Assembly (NCBI RefSeq): GCF_963082655.1
Contig: NC_081556.1
Coordinates: forward strand, 67,137,727-67,201,726
Origin: Stomoxys calcitrans
Lineage: Eukaryota > Arthropoda > Insecta > Diptera > Muscidae
DNA length: 64,000 nt
Direction of reading: 5' to 3'
A program made the position numbers and the translations under genes. Shown piece by piece: positions 1 through 10,233 of this stretch. A model generated the notes under the pieces. It did not search any database and had not been told where the DNA came from. It saw only the letters and a program-made list of their open reading frames with translations. Numbering within the stretch: position 1 is the first letter of the stretch; the number at the start of each line of letters is the position of its first letter.

Positions 1-756
1 GGTCGTAAATTTGTCCCCATAGGGGGATGTTTTTGGGGATAGGGGGCCTCCCAAACACTTGGTCCCATATTTTGATATCAGATTCGAATTCTACACTCAA
101 ATACCTTTAATTTAAGCCCCATATTATCATGGTCAGTAAATAAGTCCTGTTTGGGGTGTTTTGGGGAGGGGTGGACCCCCAGAAACGTGGTCCCACATTT
201 GGATATCAGATTGGTATTCTACTCGTAAATACCTTTAATTTGAGCCCCATATTGCTATGGTCGGTAAAAACGTCCGATTTAGTTGGTTTTGGGGCTTGGG
301 GTGGTCCTCCCAGGCATTTGGTCCGACAATTGGATATCAGATACGTTTTCTTATCCTAAATACCTTTCATTTAAGTCCCATATTGCCGTGATTGGTGTAA
401 ATATATGTTTGGTAGGTTTTAGGGTAGGGCAGCCCCCCTAGGTACCCCATCCGAAATTTGGATACCAAATTTTTATTTTTAGGGTACTATATGAGAGCAC
501 ACAAAATTTCGCTTAAATCGCACCACCCATCTCCGAGATCTGGCGTTTCTGAAAATTAGGGTAAGGGGGAGGGTCCCCCCCCCCTTCAGATATCAAAAAA
601 TGTCGTACCCTTTTTTCACCACGGGGTCAATATGTACCTACTGTGAAAATTTCAAGAAAATCGGTTCAGCCTTTTTTGAGTCTATAAGGAACACGCAAAT
701 ATACAAACAAACAAACAAATCTACAAACAAACACAAATTGATTTTTATATATAAGA
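1..756 (-). repeat. Helitron-like non-autonomous element with ~120-bp minisatellite, cut by window edge
   Basis: Read on the minus strand, the element starts at about 756 with TCTTATATATAAAAATC, directly after an A, as expected for a Helitron-type 5' end (A|TC). A conserved head follows (760 down to about 430), then about four degenerate units of roughly 120 bp up to the window edge. Each unit carries a core like CAATATGGGGCTCAAAT. The same head and units occur in the opposite orientation at 51,765-53,160. No protein is encoded. The Helitron assignment rests on the terminal dinucleotide and the A-T insertion context and is tentative. Confidence 0.55.
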
Positions 757-1152
757 TTGCGATTGTTGTTGCAGTCACATATTCTTGTGGAGGTGGCGAT
801 GCTCATCAAGCTCCTGTAGGTGAGCAAGCTCCTTCCGGTCCAAATGATAGATCGCCGCCGGAACAGGTTGGCCATTGGTTATTTAAAGGCGCCAATAACA
901 CTCTTTGCCATATCGAGCATCATAGGCATTCAGTATTTGTGCAAGAGCCGGTGCCGCACGGCCTCTCACTGAGACTCCGCTAGATACCGCTGATTGTCCG
1001 CGACTGCCATTGCAGCTACTCCGCATGGAGCATTCCACTATCCGCAACCTGTGGACGCACCTGGTAGCTCGAAGCTAAGCTTCTCGCGACGGCAATGAAC
1101 ACCACACAGATTGGACCTCAATGTTCCAGCCTGTGTGGTGCTCACAACTATC
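757..1152 (-). mobile_element. Hairpin-headed SINE-like repeat, copy 1
   Basis: One of four copies of a family of roughly 350-450 bp (others at 11,837-12,200, 55,935-56,385 and 59,545-59,745). On the minus strand it opens with GAGCACCACACAGGC, and CTGTGTGGTG follows about 25 nt later, giving a perfect 10-bp stem. A second small palindrome, GAAGCTTAGCTTC, comes next. The other end has a GCAACAACAA tail resembling the (ACA)n tail of the Vingi LINEs. No ORF is shared by the copies. It is probably a non-autonomous retroposon; I do not recognise the family. Confidence 0.55.
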
Positions 1153-1162
1153 AAGGATGTGG

Positions 1163-4100
1163 CAATCCCATGGCAGCCGGTTGTACGCACCGGATTGACC
1201 CGATGGAATCTTCATCGGCAAGGGCTGCCGCCTCAGTGTACGTGTTCGTCTTTTTTCGTCATGGGAGAGGCACATCCCGGAGTGCCTTCTCCGTACGCTT
1301 CTGGTCCGTGCCGGGATTGAAAAGAACCCCGGACCCTGGTTCTGTTCCGTTTGCCAGAACCGCCTTCATCATCGGTCAGTGTCGGTGAGGTGTAACCGGT
1401 GCTTGGAGTGGGTACACTTCCGTTCTTGCTCTGACCTAACTTCGCTACGGGAGTATAGTCATACTGGCATAGCCAGCAGTGGGTCACAAACGTCGCCGTC
1501 GACGCCTTCGGCGTCCTCGTCGTCGGACTATGTGACCCCCCCGACCTCTCCCGTACGGCAATTCATGCAACGACAGCACCCTAGCCCTACTATTGCCAGG
1601 CCAGTGCCGGGAAGTGTATCGTTCTTGCAGTTAAACTGCAATGGACTGCGAGGCAAGATTGATGAGATTGTAGATTTTATGAGTCGGAAGAGCATATCGG
1701 TCGCAGCGATCCAGGAGACAAAGCTGACTAACACCTGCAGCTTGCACAGTTGTCACGGCTACAATGTGCTACGTAAGGATCGCTCAAGGAATGGAGGTGG
1801 GGGATTGGCCTTCGTTATACACCATTCCGTGTAGTATAGACCTATCTCGCCTGCGCTTGACGCTAGTGACCCATACATGAAATGTATGGGGGTAGCAGTC
1901 AGGTCTGGTACTGCCGAGATAGAGATATACAACGTGTATATACCGCCGGTTGGTAGCTGTGTCCCGATTAATGGCCAGGCCTACAGCCCCGACATAAGTG
2001 GGTTGCTATCTGGCCATGGTCGTCTGGTTCTGGGGGATTTTAATGCACATCACTCGTCATGGCATTCTCCCCTAGGTAACGACCAGCGTGGCATAGCTTT
2101 GGCAGAGCAGATAGATAGCTCCACGTTTTGCACGGTGAATGAGGATGCCCCCACTAGGATTACGAGGAGGTGCAGCAGCTCGCCAGACATCTCAATTGCA
2201 TCCCCTGATCTCCTGAGTGACGTATCCTGGCAAGCCGTCATCTCTTTGGGGTCAGACCACCTCCCCATAATCCTCACCATCGAACGACCACCCGACTTCA
2301 TAACCTCTGAGCGCCGGGCGTTCATCAATTACAAGAAGGCCAATTGGACCGGCTTCAGAGAGTATACCAATCGCCGCTTCAATGAACTCCCACCCCCTCT
2401 GATGTGCTTGTGGCCGAGAGGAAATTCCGAGACATCATCAACGCAGCAGCCGCTCGCTTTATACCAGCCGGTAGAATACAGCAAGTGCGACCCAATTTCC
2501 CGGCGCAAGCAGTGGTACTCGCAGACGAGCGTGATGGGATTCGTGCTATGGACCCCGCTAACCCCAGAATCAGCGAGCTGAATCTGGAAATAAACAGGGT
2601 AGTCAACGAACATAAGCGGAATTTGTGGCTGGAACACTTGTAGCAATGTAACTTAGGCACCGGTGCAGGCAAACTGTGGGCCACTGTTAAGTCTCTCTCG
2701 AACCCCGGTAGACGGGACGACAGGACCTCAGTCACTTTTGGCGAGATAGCCGTGACTGATCCGAAGAGATGCGCCAGGTTGTTCAACCGTCAATTTATTG
2801 TGCATCCCGAGAGAGACAGGGCAAGGAGGAGAGCCGTTCGCCGTATTCGTGGTCTCCGAGCCGATGAACAGTCATTACAATTTACCGTGGGCGAAGCTAC
2901 GAATGTCATCCGTGGCGCCAGATCTTCCAAGGCGTTGGGCCCCGACGGAATCTCTACATTGATGCTCAAGAATCTGAATTTACCTGAAGTTGAGTACCTT
3001 ACCACTGTCCTTAACCTGTCATTGAACACTCTTATAGTTCCCGATGTCTGGAAAATGGGCAGAGTGATCCCGCTACTGAAGCCTGGTAAAGACCCGAGTT
3101 TGGGGGAGTCGTACAGACCGATCTCCCTTCTCTCACCAGTGGCTAAGACGCTTGAGGCATTACTCCTCCCGAGCCTCGTAGGAGAATTTCCATTCGCCGA
3201 GCATCAACACGGATTTCGGAGACTGCACAGCACAACAACAGCTTTGCATGCCATCACCACGCACATTTGCCGTGGCTTCAATCAACCCAGGCCATGTGAT
3301 AGGACGGTCCTCGTGGCACTGGACCTATCGAAGGCATTCGACACGGTCAGCCATGCCAAATTATTTGAGGACATCGCCAACACGTCCCTCCAGCCAGGCC
3401 TGAAACGTTGGGTCGCGAATTATCTGTGTGGCCGCCAGTCATTTGTGGAATTTAGGGATAAGAAGTCAAAACACCGTAGAGTGAAACAGGGAGTTCCCCA
3501 AGGTGGGGGAACTCCTCCAGACGGCATAGAGATCGTATCATATGCGGACGATTGTACGATCATGGCATCAGGCCCCCACCCATTGATGACATCTGCGATA
3601 GGTTGAACGTCTACCTCAACGAGCTTGCCTCATATTTCGCTGCAAGAAATCTGAAGATATCCGCCACCAAATCTTCAGCCACACTGTTCACTACAAATAC
3701 GCGTGAGGTGAATACTGAGCTGTCTGTGATGGTCAATGGAGAAATGATTCCGACCATCAAGTGTCCCAAAATACTTGGCGTCACATTTGACAGCTCCTAC
3801 ACTTTCTCCCCACATGCCACAGCAATCTGCAATAAAGTCAAAAGTAGAAACAAGGTCCTCAAGTCACTCGCTGGCAGCACTTGGGGTGCAGACAAAGAAA
3901 CCTTGTTGACCACGTACAAAGCAATTGGCCGGTCTGTGGTAAGTTATGCAGCGCCAGTGTGGTCACGTTAACTTTGTGACACGCAGTGGAATAATATTCA
4001 GATCTGTCAGAATGCCGCCCTCCGAACTGCGACGGGCTGTCTCCTCAGTTCTCATGTGGACCACCTCCATCAGGAGACAAAGATCCTACCAGTGCGAAGA

Positions 4101-4640
4101 CATAACTACATGCTGTCTAAGCAATACCTTTTGGGCTGTTATCGCAGAAATCATCCAAATCATCATCTTGTGGATAGATACCCACCGCCCAGAAGCCTTA
4201 AGGTAGATCTACACGATCTAGAGCGTGAGGTCCAGCGCTACAAGAGAGAACCTCTAGATCAAGCGGCATATCAAGCGGGTCTGAACAACATTACCGGGTG
4301 AATGTAGTCCTTGGAGAACGACCACCACCCATTGCACCCGAAGAAATCGACCTCCCCCGGCAAACCAGAGTGGTTCTGGCTCAATTACGTTCCGGCAGAT
4401 GCAGCCGCCTCAATTCCCACAGAGCTAGGATTGATGCCGATGTGCAAGATATATGTCCCGATTGTAACCAGGGACCGCACGATACACGTCACCTGTTTAA
4501 CTGCCCGACCAGACCCACTTGACTCAGACCCAGATCCCTGTGGACGCACCCCATCCTAGTCGCGGAGTTCCTGGTTCTTGACACTCAACAGAATCAAGCA
4601 GACGAAAGATAGTACACAATAAACTGCTACAACAACAACA
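1163..4640 (+). pseudogene. Ingi/Vingi-type LINE, copy 1 (inactivated)
   Basis: Full-length but broken relative of the intact LINE at 43,119-46,697. It starts at CAATCCCATGGCAGCC and ends in an (ACA)n tail that runs directly into the next copy. The order is PHD-like zinc finger, APE-type endonuclease, reverse transcriptase, CCHC knuckle. Breaks seen: loss of the ATG before the 2A-like motif, a 25-nt deletion in the finger near 1,470, stops at 1,834 (CAG to TAG), 2,641 (GAG to TAG) and 3,969, a 1-nt deletion near 2,395, and a deletion of about 45 nt after the GVPQGG motif near 3,505. It also has the 34-nt deletion near 4,290 that copy 2 carries. It cannot encode a working protein. Confidence 0.9.
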
Positions 4641-7600
4641 CAATCCCATGGCAGCCGGTTGTACGCACCGGATTGACCCGATGGAATCTTCATCGGCAAG
4701 GGCTGCCGCCTCAGTGTACGTGTTCGTCTTTTTTCGTCATGGGAGATGCACATCCCGGAGTGCCTTCTCCGTATGCTTCTGGTCCGTGCCGGGATTGAAA
4801 AGAACCCCGGACCCTGGTTCTGTTCCGTTTGCCAGAACCGCCTTCATCATCGGTCAGTGTCGGTGAGGTGTAACCGGTGCATGGAGTGGGTACATTTCCG
4901 TTCTTGCTCTGGCCTAACTTCGCTGCGGGAGTATAGTCATACTGGCTATGTCGCTAGGTGCTGTGCGAACATAGCCAGCAGTGGGTCACAAGCGTCGCCG
5001 TCGTCGCCTTCGGCGTCCTCGTCGTCGGACTATGTGACCCCCCCGACCTCTCCCGTACGGCAATTCATGCAACGACAGCACCCTAGCCCTACTATTGCCA
5101 GGCCAGTGCCGGGAAATGTATCGTTCTTGCAGTTAAACTGCAATGGACTGCGAGGCAAGATTGATGAGATTGTAGATTTTATGAGTCGGAAGAGCATATC
5201 GGTCGCAGCGATCCAGGAGACAAAGCTGACTAACACCTGCAGCCTGCACAGTTGTCACGGCTACAATGTGCTACGTAAGGATCGCTCAAGGAATGGAGGT
5301 GGGGGATTGGCCTTCGTTATACACCATTCCGTGCAGTATAGACCTATCTCGCCTGCGCTTGACGCTAGTGACCCATACATGGAATGTATGGGGGTAGCAG
5401 TCAGGTCTGGTACTGCCGAGATAGAGATATACAACGTGTATATACCGCCGGTTGGTAGCTGTGTCCCGATTAATGGCCAGGCCTACAGCCCCGACATAAG
5501 TGGGTTGCTATCTGGCCATAGTCGTCTGGTTCTGGGGGATTTTAATGCACATCACTCGTCATGGCATTCTCCCCTAGGTAACGACCAGCGTGGCATAGCT
5601 TTGGCAGAGCAGATAGATAGCTCCACGTTTTGCACGGTGAATGAGGATGCCCCCACTAGGATTACGAGGAGGTGCAGCAGCTCGCCAAACATCTCAATCG
5701 CATCCCCTGATCTCCTGAGTGACGTATCCTGGCAAGCCGTCATCTCTTTGGGGTCAGACCACCTCCCCATAATCCTCACCATCGACCGACCACCCGACTT
5801 CATAACCTCTGAGCGCCGAACGTTCATCAACTACAAGAAGGCCAATTGGACTGGCTTCAGAGAGTACACCAATCGCCGCTTCAATGAACTGCCACCCCCC
5901 TCTGATGTGCTTGTGGCCGAGAGGAAATTCCGAGACATCATCAACGCAGCAGCCGCTCGCTTTATACCAGCCGGTCGAATACCGCAAGTGCGACCCAATT
6001 TCCCGGCGCAAGCAGTGGTACTCGCAGACGAGCGTGATGGGATTCGTGCTATGGACCCCGCTAACCCCAGAATCAGCGAGCTGAATCTGGAAATAAACAG
6101 GGTAGTCAACGAACATAAGCGGAATTTGTGGCTGGAACACTTGGAGCAATGTAACTTAGGCACCGGTGCAGGCAAATTGTGGGCCACTGTTAAGTCTCTC
6201 TCGAACCCCGGTAGACGGGACGACAGGACCTCAGTCACTTTTGGCGAGTTAACCGTGACTGATCCGAAGAGATGCGCCAGGTTGTTCAACCATCAATTTA
6301 TCGTGCATCCCGAGAGAGACAGGGCAAGGAGGAGAGCTATTCGCCGTATTCGTGGTCTCCGAGCCGATGAACAGCCATCACAATTTACCGTGGGCGAAGT
6401 TACGAATGTCATCCGTGGCGCCAAATCTTCCAAGGCGTTGGGCCCCGACGGAATCTCTACATTGATGCTGAAGAATCTGGATTTACCTGGAGTTGAGTAC
6501 CTTACCACTGTCCTTAACCTGTCATTGAACACTCTTATAGTTCCCGATGTCTGGAAAATGGGCAGAGTGATCCCGCTACTGAAGCCTGGCAAAGACCCGA
6601 GTTTGGGGGAGTCGTACAGACCGATCTCCCTTCTCTCACCAGTGGCTAAGACGCTTGAGGCATTACTCCTCCCTAGCCTCGTAGGAGAATTTCCATTCGC
6701 CGAGCATCAACACGGATTTCGGAGACTGCACAGCACAACAACAGCTTTGCATGCCATCACCACACACATTTGCCGTGGCTTCAATCAACCCAGGCCATGT
6801 GATAGGACGGCCCTCGTGGCATTGGACCTATCGAAGGCATTCGACACGGTCAGCCATGCCAAATTATTTGAGGACATCGCCAACACGTCCCTCCAGCCAG
6901 GCCTTAAACGTTGGGTCGCGAATTATCTGTGTGGCCGCCAGTCATTTGTGGAATTTAGGGATAAGAAGTCAAAACACCGTAGAGTGAAACAGGGAGTTCC
7001 CCAAGGCGGGGTGATATCTCCGGCTCTGTTTAACCTCTACCTATCCTCCATCCCACCTCCTCCAGACGGCATAGAGATCGTATCATATGCGGACGATTGT
7101 ACGATCATGGCATCAGGCCCCCCACCCATTGATGACATCTGCGATAGGTTGAACGTCTACCTCAACGAGCTTGCCTCATATTTCGCTGCAAGAAATCTGA
7201 AGATATCCGCCACCAAATCTTCAGCCACACTGTTCACTACAAATACGCGTGAGGTGAATTCTGAGCTGACTGTGATGGTCGATGGAGAATTGATTCCGAC
7301 CATCAAGTGTCCCAAAATACTTGGCGTCACATTTGACAGCTCCTACACTTTCTCCCCACATGCCACAGCAATCTGCAATAAAGTCAAAAGTAGAAACAAG
7401 GTCCTCAAGTCACTCGCTGGCAGCACTTGGGGTGCAGACAAAGAAACCTTGTTGACCACGTACAAAGCAATTGGCCGGTCTGTGGTAAGTTATGCAGCGC
7501 CAGTGTGGTCACGTCAGCTTTGTGACACGCAGTGGAATAATATTCAGATCTGTCAGAATGCCGCCCTCCGAACTGCGACGGGCTGCCTCCTTAGTTCTCA

Positions 7601-8191
7601 TGTGGACCACCTCCACCAGGAGACAAAGATCCTACCAGTGCGAAGACATAACTACATGCTGTCTAAGCAATACCTTTTGGGCTGTTATCGCAGAAATCAT
7701 CCAAATCATCATCTTGTGGATAGATACCCACCGCCCAGAAGCCTTAAGGTTGATCTACACGATCTAGAGCGTGAGGTCCAGCGCTACAAGAGAGAACCTC
7801 TAGATCAAGCGGCATATCAAGCGGGTCTGAACAACATTACCGGGTGAATGTAGTCCTTGGAGAACGACCGCCACCCATTGTACCCGAAGAAATCGACCTC
7901 CCCCGGCAAACCAGAGTGGTTCTGGCTCAATTACGTTCCGGCAGATGCAGCCGCCTCAATTCCCACAGAGCTAGGATTGGTGCCGACGTGCAAGATGTAT
8001 GTCCCGATTGTAACCAGGGACCGCACGATACACGTCACCTGTTTAACTGCCCGACCAGACCCACTCGACTTAGACCCAGATCCCTGTGGACGCACCCCAT
8101 CTTAGTCGCGGAGTTCCTGGGTCTTGACACTCAACAGAATCAAGCAGACGAAAGATAGTACACAATAAACTGCTACAACAACAACAACAAC
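4641..8191 (+). mobile_element. Ingi/Vingi-type LINE, copy 2 (second half of a tandem dimer)
   Basis: This copy starts at CAATCCCATGGCAGCC immediately after the (ACA)n tail of copy 1 and ends in its own (ACA)n tail. The pair 1,163-8,191 is enclosed by a perfect 10-bp TSD, AAGGATGTGG, at 1,153-1,162 and 8,192-8,201; no TSD lies between the copies. The 5' untranslated part (4,641-4,745) is conserved in all copies and in the short derivatives at 8,820 and 17,904, so it probably carries an internal promoter. The dimer sits in the ORF1 region of a LOA-type LINE. Confidence 0.9.
4746..7847 (+). CDS. LINE polyprotein: 2A-like motif, PHD finger, endonuclease, reverse transcriptase (C-terminus lost)
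   Basis: A 1033-residue frame. From the N-terminus: a 2A-like GIEKNPGP at residues 16-23, a cysteine-rich PHD-like finger (about 26-80), an APE endonuclease (LNCNG, QET, GDFNAHH, SDHLPI), and a reverse transcriptase (GPDGIS, YRPISLLSP, LDLSKAFDTV, GVPQGG, YADD). It would nick the target and prime reverse transcription of its own RNA. A 34-nt deletion near 7,838, compared with the copy at 43,155, shifts the frame and gives a stop at 7,847. The C-terminal CCHC segment continues out of frame to about 8,158. The ATG at 4,746 is AGG in the other two copies, so the ancestral start is probably the ATG nine codons downstream. Clade assignment to Ingi/Vingi is from the RT thumb sequence. Confidence 0.85.
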   Translation: MHIPECLLRMLLVRAGIEKNPGPWFCSVCQNRLHHRSVSVRCNRCMEWVHFRSCSGLTSLREYSHTGYVARCCANIASSGSQASPSSPSASSSSDYVTPPTSPVRQFMQRQHPSPTIARPVPGNVSFLQLNCNGLRGKIDEIVDFMSRKSISVAAIQETKLTNTCSLHSCHGYNVLRKDRSRNGGGGLAFVIHHSVQYRPISPALDASDPYMECMGVAVRSGTAEIEIYNVYIPPVGSCVPINGQAYSPDISGLLSGHSRLVLGDFNAHHSSWHSPLGNDQRGIALAEQIDSSTFCTVNEDAPTRITRRCSSSPNISIASPDLLSDVSWQAVISLGSDHLPIILTIDRPPDFITSERRTFINYKKANWTGFREYTNRRFNELPPPSDVLVAERKFRDIINAAAARFIPAGRIPQVRPNFPAQAVVLADERDGIRAMDPANPRISELNLEINRVVNEHKRNLWLEHLEQCNLGTGAGKLWATVKSLSNPGRRDDRTSVTFGELTVTDPKRCARLFNHQFIVHPERDRARRRAIRRIRGLRADEQPSQFTVGEVTNVIRGAKSSKALGPDGISTLMLKNLDLPGVEYLTTVLNLSLNTLIVPDVWKMGRVIPLLKPGKDPSLGESYRPISLLSPVAKTLEALLLPSLVGEFPFAEHQHGFRRLHSTTTALHAITTHICRGFNQPRPCDRTALVALDLSKAFDTVSHAKLFEDIANTSLQPGLKRWVANYLCGRQSFVEFRDKKSKHRRVKQGVPQGGVISPALFNLYLSSIPPPPDGIEIVSYADDCTIMASGPPPIDDICDRLNVYLNELASYFAARNLKISATKSSATLFTTNTREVNSELTVMVDGELIPTIKCPKILGVTFDSSYTFSPHATAICNKVKSRNKVLKSLAGSTWGADKETLLTTYKAIGRSVVSYAAPVWSRQLCDTQWNNIQICQNAALRTATGCLLSSHVDHLHQETKILPVRRHNYMLSKQYLLGCYRRNHPNHHLVDRYPPPRSLKVDLHDLEREVQRYKREPLDQAAYQAGLNNITG

Positions 8192-8369
8192 AAGGATGTG
8201 GACGGAACGCATGATGGAAGTCTTAAACAAGCAAACCAAGAGTTGGTCGTGGAGAAATGGGAGGTTTTCCACAGGGAGGTGAAGGAAGAAGGAACTCTCC
8301 TTGTGGTGGGCATTGATCAAGTCTCCGTAACAAATTTGATTATAACTAAAGGCAAAACGTACTACGGGG

Positions 8370-9190
8370 CCATGGCCTTCTTTTTCAAGATTGGGAAGAC
8401 TAGGAAAGGGAAATATCCTCTTGTTGACCCATCAGGCGGTGCAGTGGCGGGACACTCAATACCGCCTAACGCACATGGGGCCGAAGACCAGACAATCACT
8501 GACTCTCACAATATTGGGAAGACTAATAATCTAATACTAAAACATCAGGCAGTGCAGTGGCGAAACACCCAACACCGCCTAACTAGGATAGGTAAAGATC
8601 CTAATATTGAAAAATTAGGCAGCGCAGCGACAGGAGTCTGAATGAAGCCTAACGAACAGGAAGCCGACAATGGTACCCTCACCTCCTAAGAAGTCAGTTT
8701 ACTTAAGATTTGGAAGACTAATATAGGCAAAGTTCCTAGTATTGAAACATCAGACGAAGGAACCATTACCGACTTTATGAAGATTCTTAGGACTAGCATA
8801 GGCAAAGAACCTAATACTAATACAATACAATCCCATGGCAGCCGGTTGTACTTACCGGATTGACCCGATGAATTCCTTCATCGGCAAGGGCTGCCGCCTC
8901 AGTGTACCACACACTGCTACTACAACAACAACAACAACAACCTAATACTAAAATATCAGACAGTGCAGGGGCGAGAGACCCAACACAGCCTAACGGACCC
9001 GATGACGGAACCATCAACGACTTTCTCGAGATTCGGAAGACTAGGATAGGCAAATATCCCGATATTAAAACATCAGGCAGTGCAGTGACGGGAAACACAA
9101 TGCAATCTAAAGAACAGGGAGCAGACGATGAGACCATCACCCACTCCCAAGAAGCCCATCTAATGGAGGACCAAGTTTTGAGGTAATCTG
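8370..9190 (+). repeat. Degenerate tandem repeats in LOA ORF1
   Basis: Units of roughly 110-140 bp recur with cores such as ATTGGGAAGACTA, CATCAGGCAGTGCAGTGGCG and GAACAGGGAGC. In translation each unit repeats a theme like IGKTR..GK.P...TSGSAV.G. The equivalent region of the minus-strand LOA copy (48,830-49,400) is also repeated, so it is a property of the family's ORF1 and not a local duplication. The function of the repeated segment is unknown. Confidence 0.6.
8820..8940 (+). mobile_element. Short internally deleted Vingi derivative with TSD
   Basis: About 121 bp. It consists of the first ~85 nt of the Vingi LINE (CCATGGCAGCCGGTTGTAC through GCCGCCTCAGTGTAC) fused to a short linker and the LINE 3' end CTGCTACTACAACAAC with its (ACA)n tail. 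A flanking duplication AACCTAATACTAA is found at 8,807-8,819 and 8,939-8,951, which shows that it moved as a unit. A second copy lies at 17,904-18,012. It encodes nothing and would depend on the LINE's proteins. Confidence 0.75.
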
Positions 9191-10078
9191 ATTGAAAAAA
9201 TCAGCAAGGGCCTTTGTTCAGGTACTCGGCCAAGGACCTGCGTTATTTGTCATAAAAATTTAAATTATGTAATTTCCCAGAGTTTTCAACGTCGGATGCA
9301 ATAGTGATGAGACAGGTGGAGCATACCTGGCACCACTTTACCTGCCTTTCGACTCTCCGAGACCGCCACCTACGTCGGAGCTACAACGGTTGGTGAGGAA
9401 AGCAAAACAGACAAGATATGAGGTACTGATAGGGTGCGATGCGAACTCTCACCACATTTCGTGGGGTAGTACAAACATTAATAAGCAGGGCCAAGCCCTG
9501 ATTGAATTCTTGAATTCTAATGACCTAATAACATTTAATATTGGTGACAACCCTACCTTTGTTAATAGGATTAGGAAGAAGGTTCTAGATGTGACAATGT
9601 GTTCGGAAAATCGAATCGATGAGGTTCAGGATTGGAAGGTCTGCATGGAGCATTCCTTCTCAGACTATCGCTCATTAGGTTTAGAATAGCACGGCCAGGG
9701 CCAAATCCGATAAGCTTCCGTAATAAGTTGAACACCAACTGGCCACAATTAGGAAGACTACTCAGAAGAAGACTTAGGCAAAATAATTTAGGTTGTCCAA
9801 GCATATAAGACATTGACGACAATGTCAACAGGATTACGACTGCATTAGTGGAGTCTTTCGAAGATAGTTGTCCTCTTCGAGATAGGAAATCAAGAAAACC
9901 CCTGGCTGACCGCTGAGACTCGCAACATTGAGAAAGAGGTCCGCAGACTTTATAGCAGAGCACGTCGTAAAAAAGCGGGACATGTTGAGGCTTTTGATGA
10001 AAACGCATTTTTCACAGGACACGACTGGACTCACGGAGACACCGGAATTTTGGCATAATTAGGTTGATAAAAGGCTTA

Positions 10079-10233
10079 GGTTAGGCAAGAGTGACAGTCC
10101 TTTACAGACTCAGACAATTTTAAGTCCATTGTGATACCACAGTAGCGACAGACCAAGGCTTCTGGCGGGAATCGAACCCACGACCCCTGCACTGGTAATC
10201 CAAGCACGCTACCAACTCGGCCACCGGGCGCCC
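10079..10233 (-). mobile_element. tRNA-headed SINE
   Basis: On the minus strand it begins GGGCGCCCGGTGGCCGAG and contains an A-box-like TGGCCGAGTTGG and a B box GGTTCGATTCC about 45 nt further on, as in a tRNA gene. A non-tRNA body follows, containing GTGGTATCACAATGGAC. It interrupts the LOA LINE and is flanked by AAAGGCTTA at 10,070-10,078 and 10,238-10,246. The acceptor stem does not close cleanly and an unrelated tail follows, so this is a SINE and not a functional tRNA gene. The tail motif also occurs at the 3' end of the RNase H LINE near 35,810. Confidence 0.75.

Noticed and set aside
4648..4866. 72-codon leader frame of the LINE as a separate gene
   Set aside because: Conserved among copies, but only as part of the 5' region, and it overlaps the main ORF out of frame. 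Kept as a finding on leader frames, not as a gene.
8829..8880. Pol III A/B boxes in the short Vingi derivatives
   Set aside because: GATTGACCC is one change from a B box, but the A-box candidate lacks key bases and the spacing is too short. A LINE-type internal pol II promoter fits better.
10141..10233. Functional tRNA gene on the minus strand
   Set aside because: A and B boxes are present, but the acceptor stem does not close, and the unit has a non-tRNA body and flanking duplications. It is a SINE.
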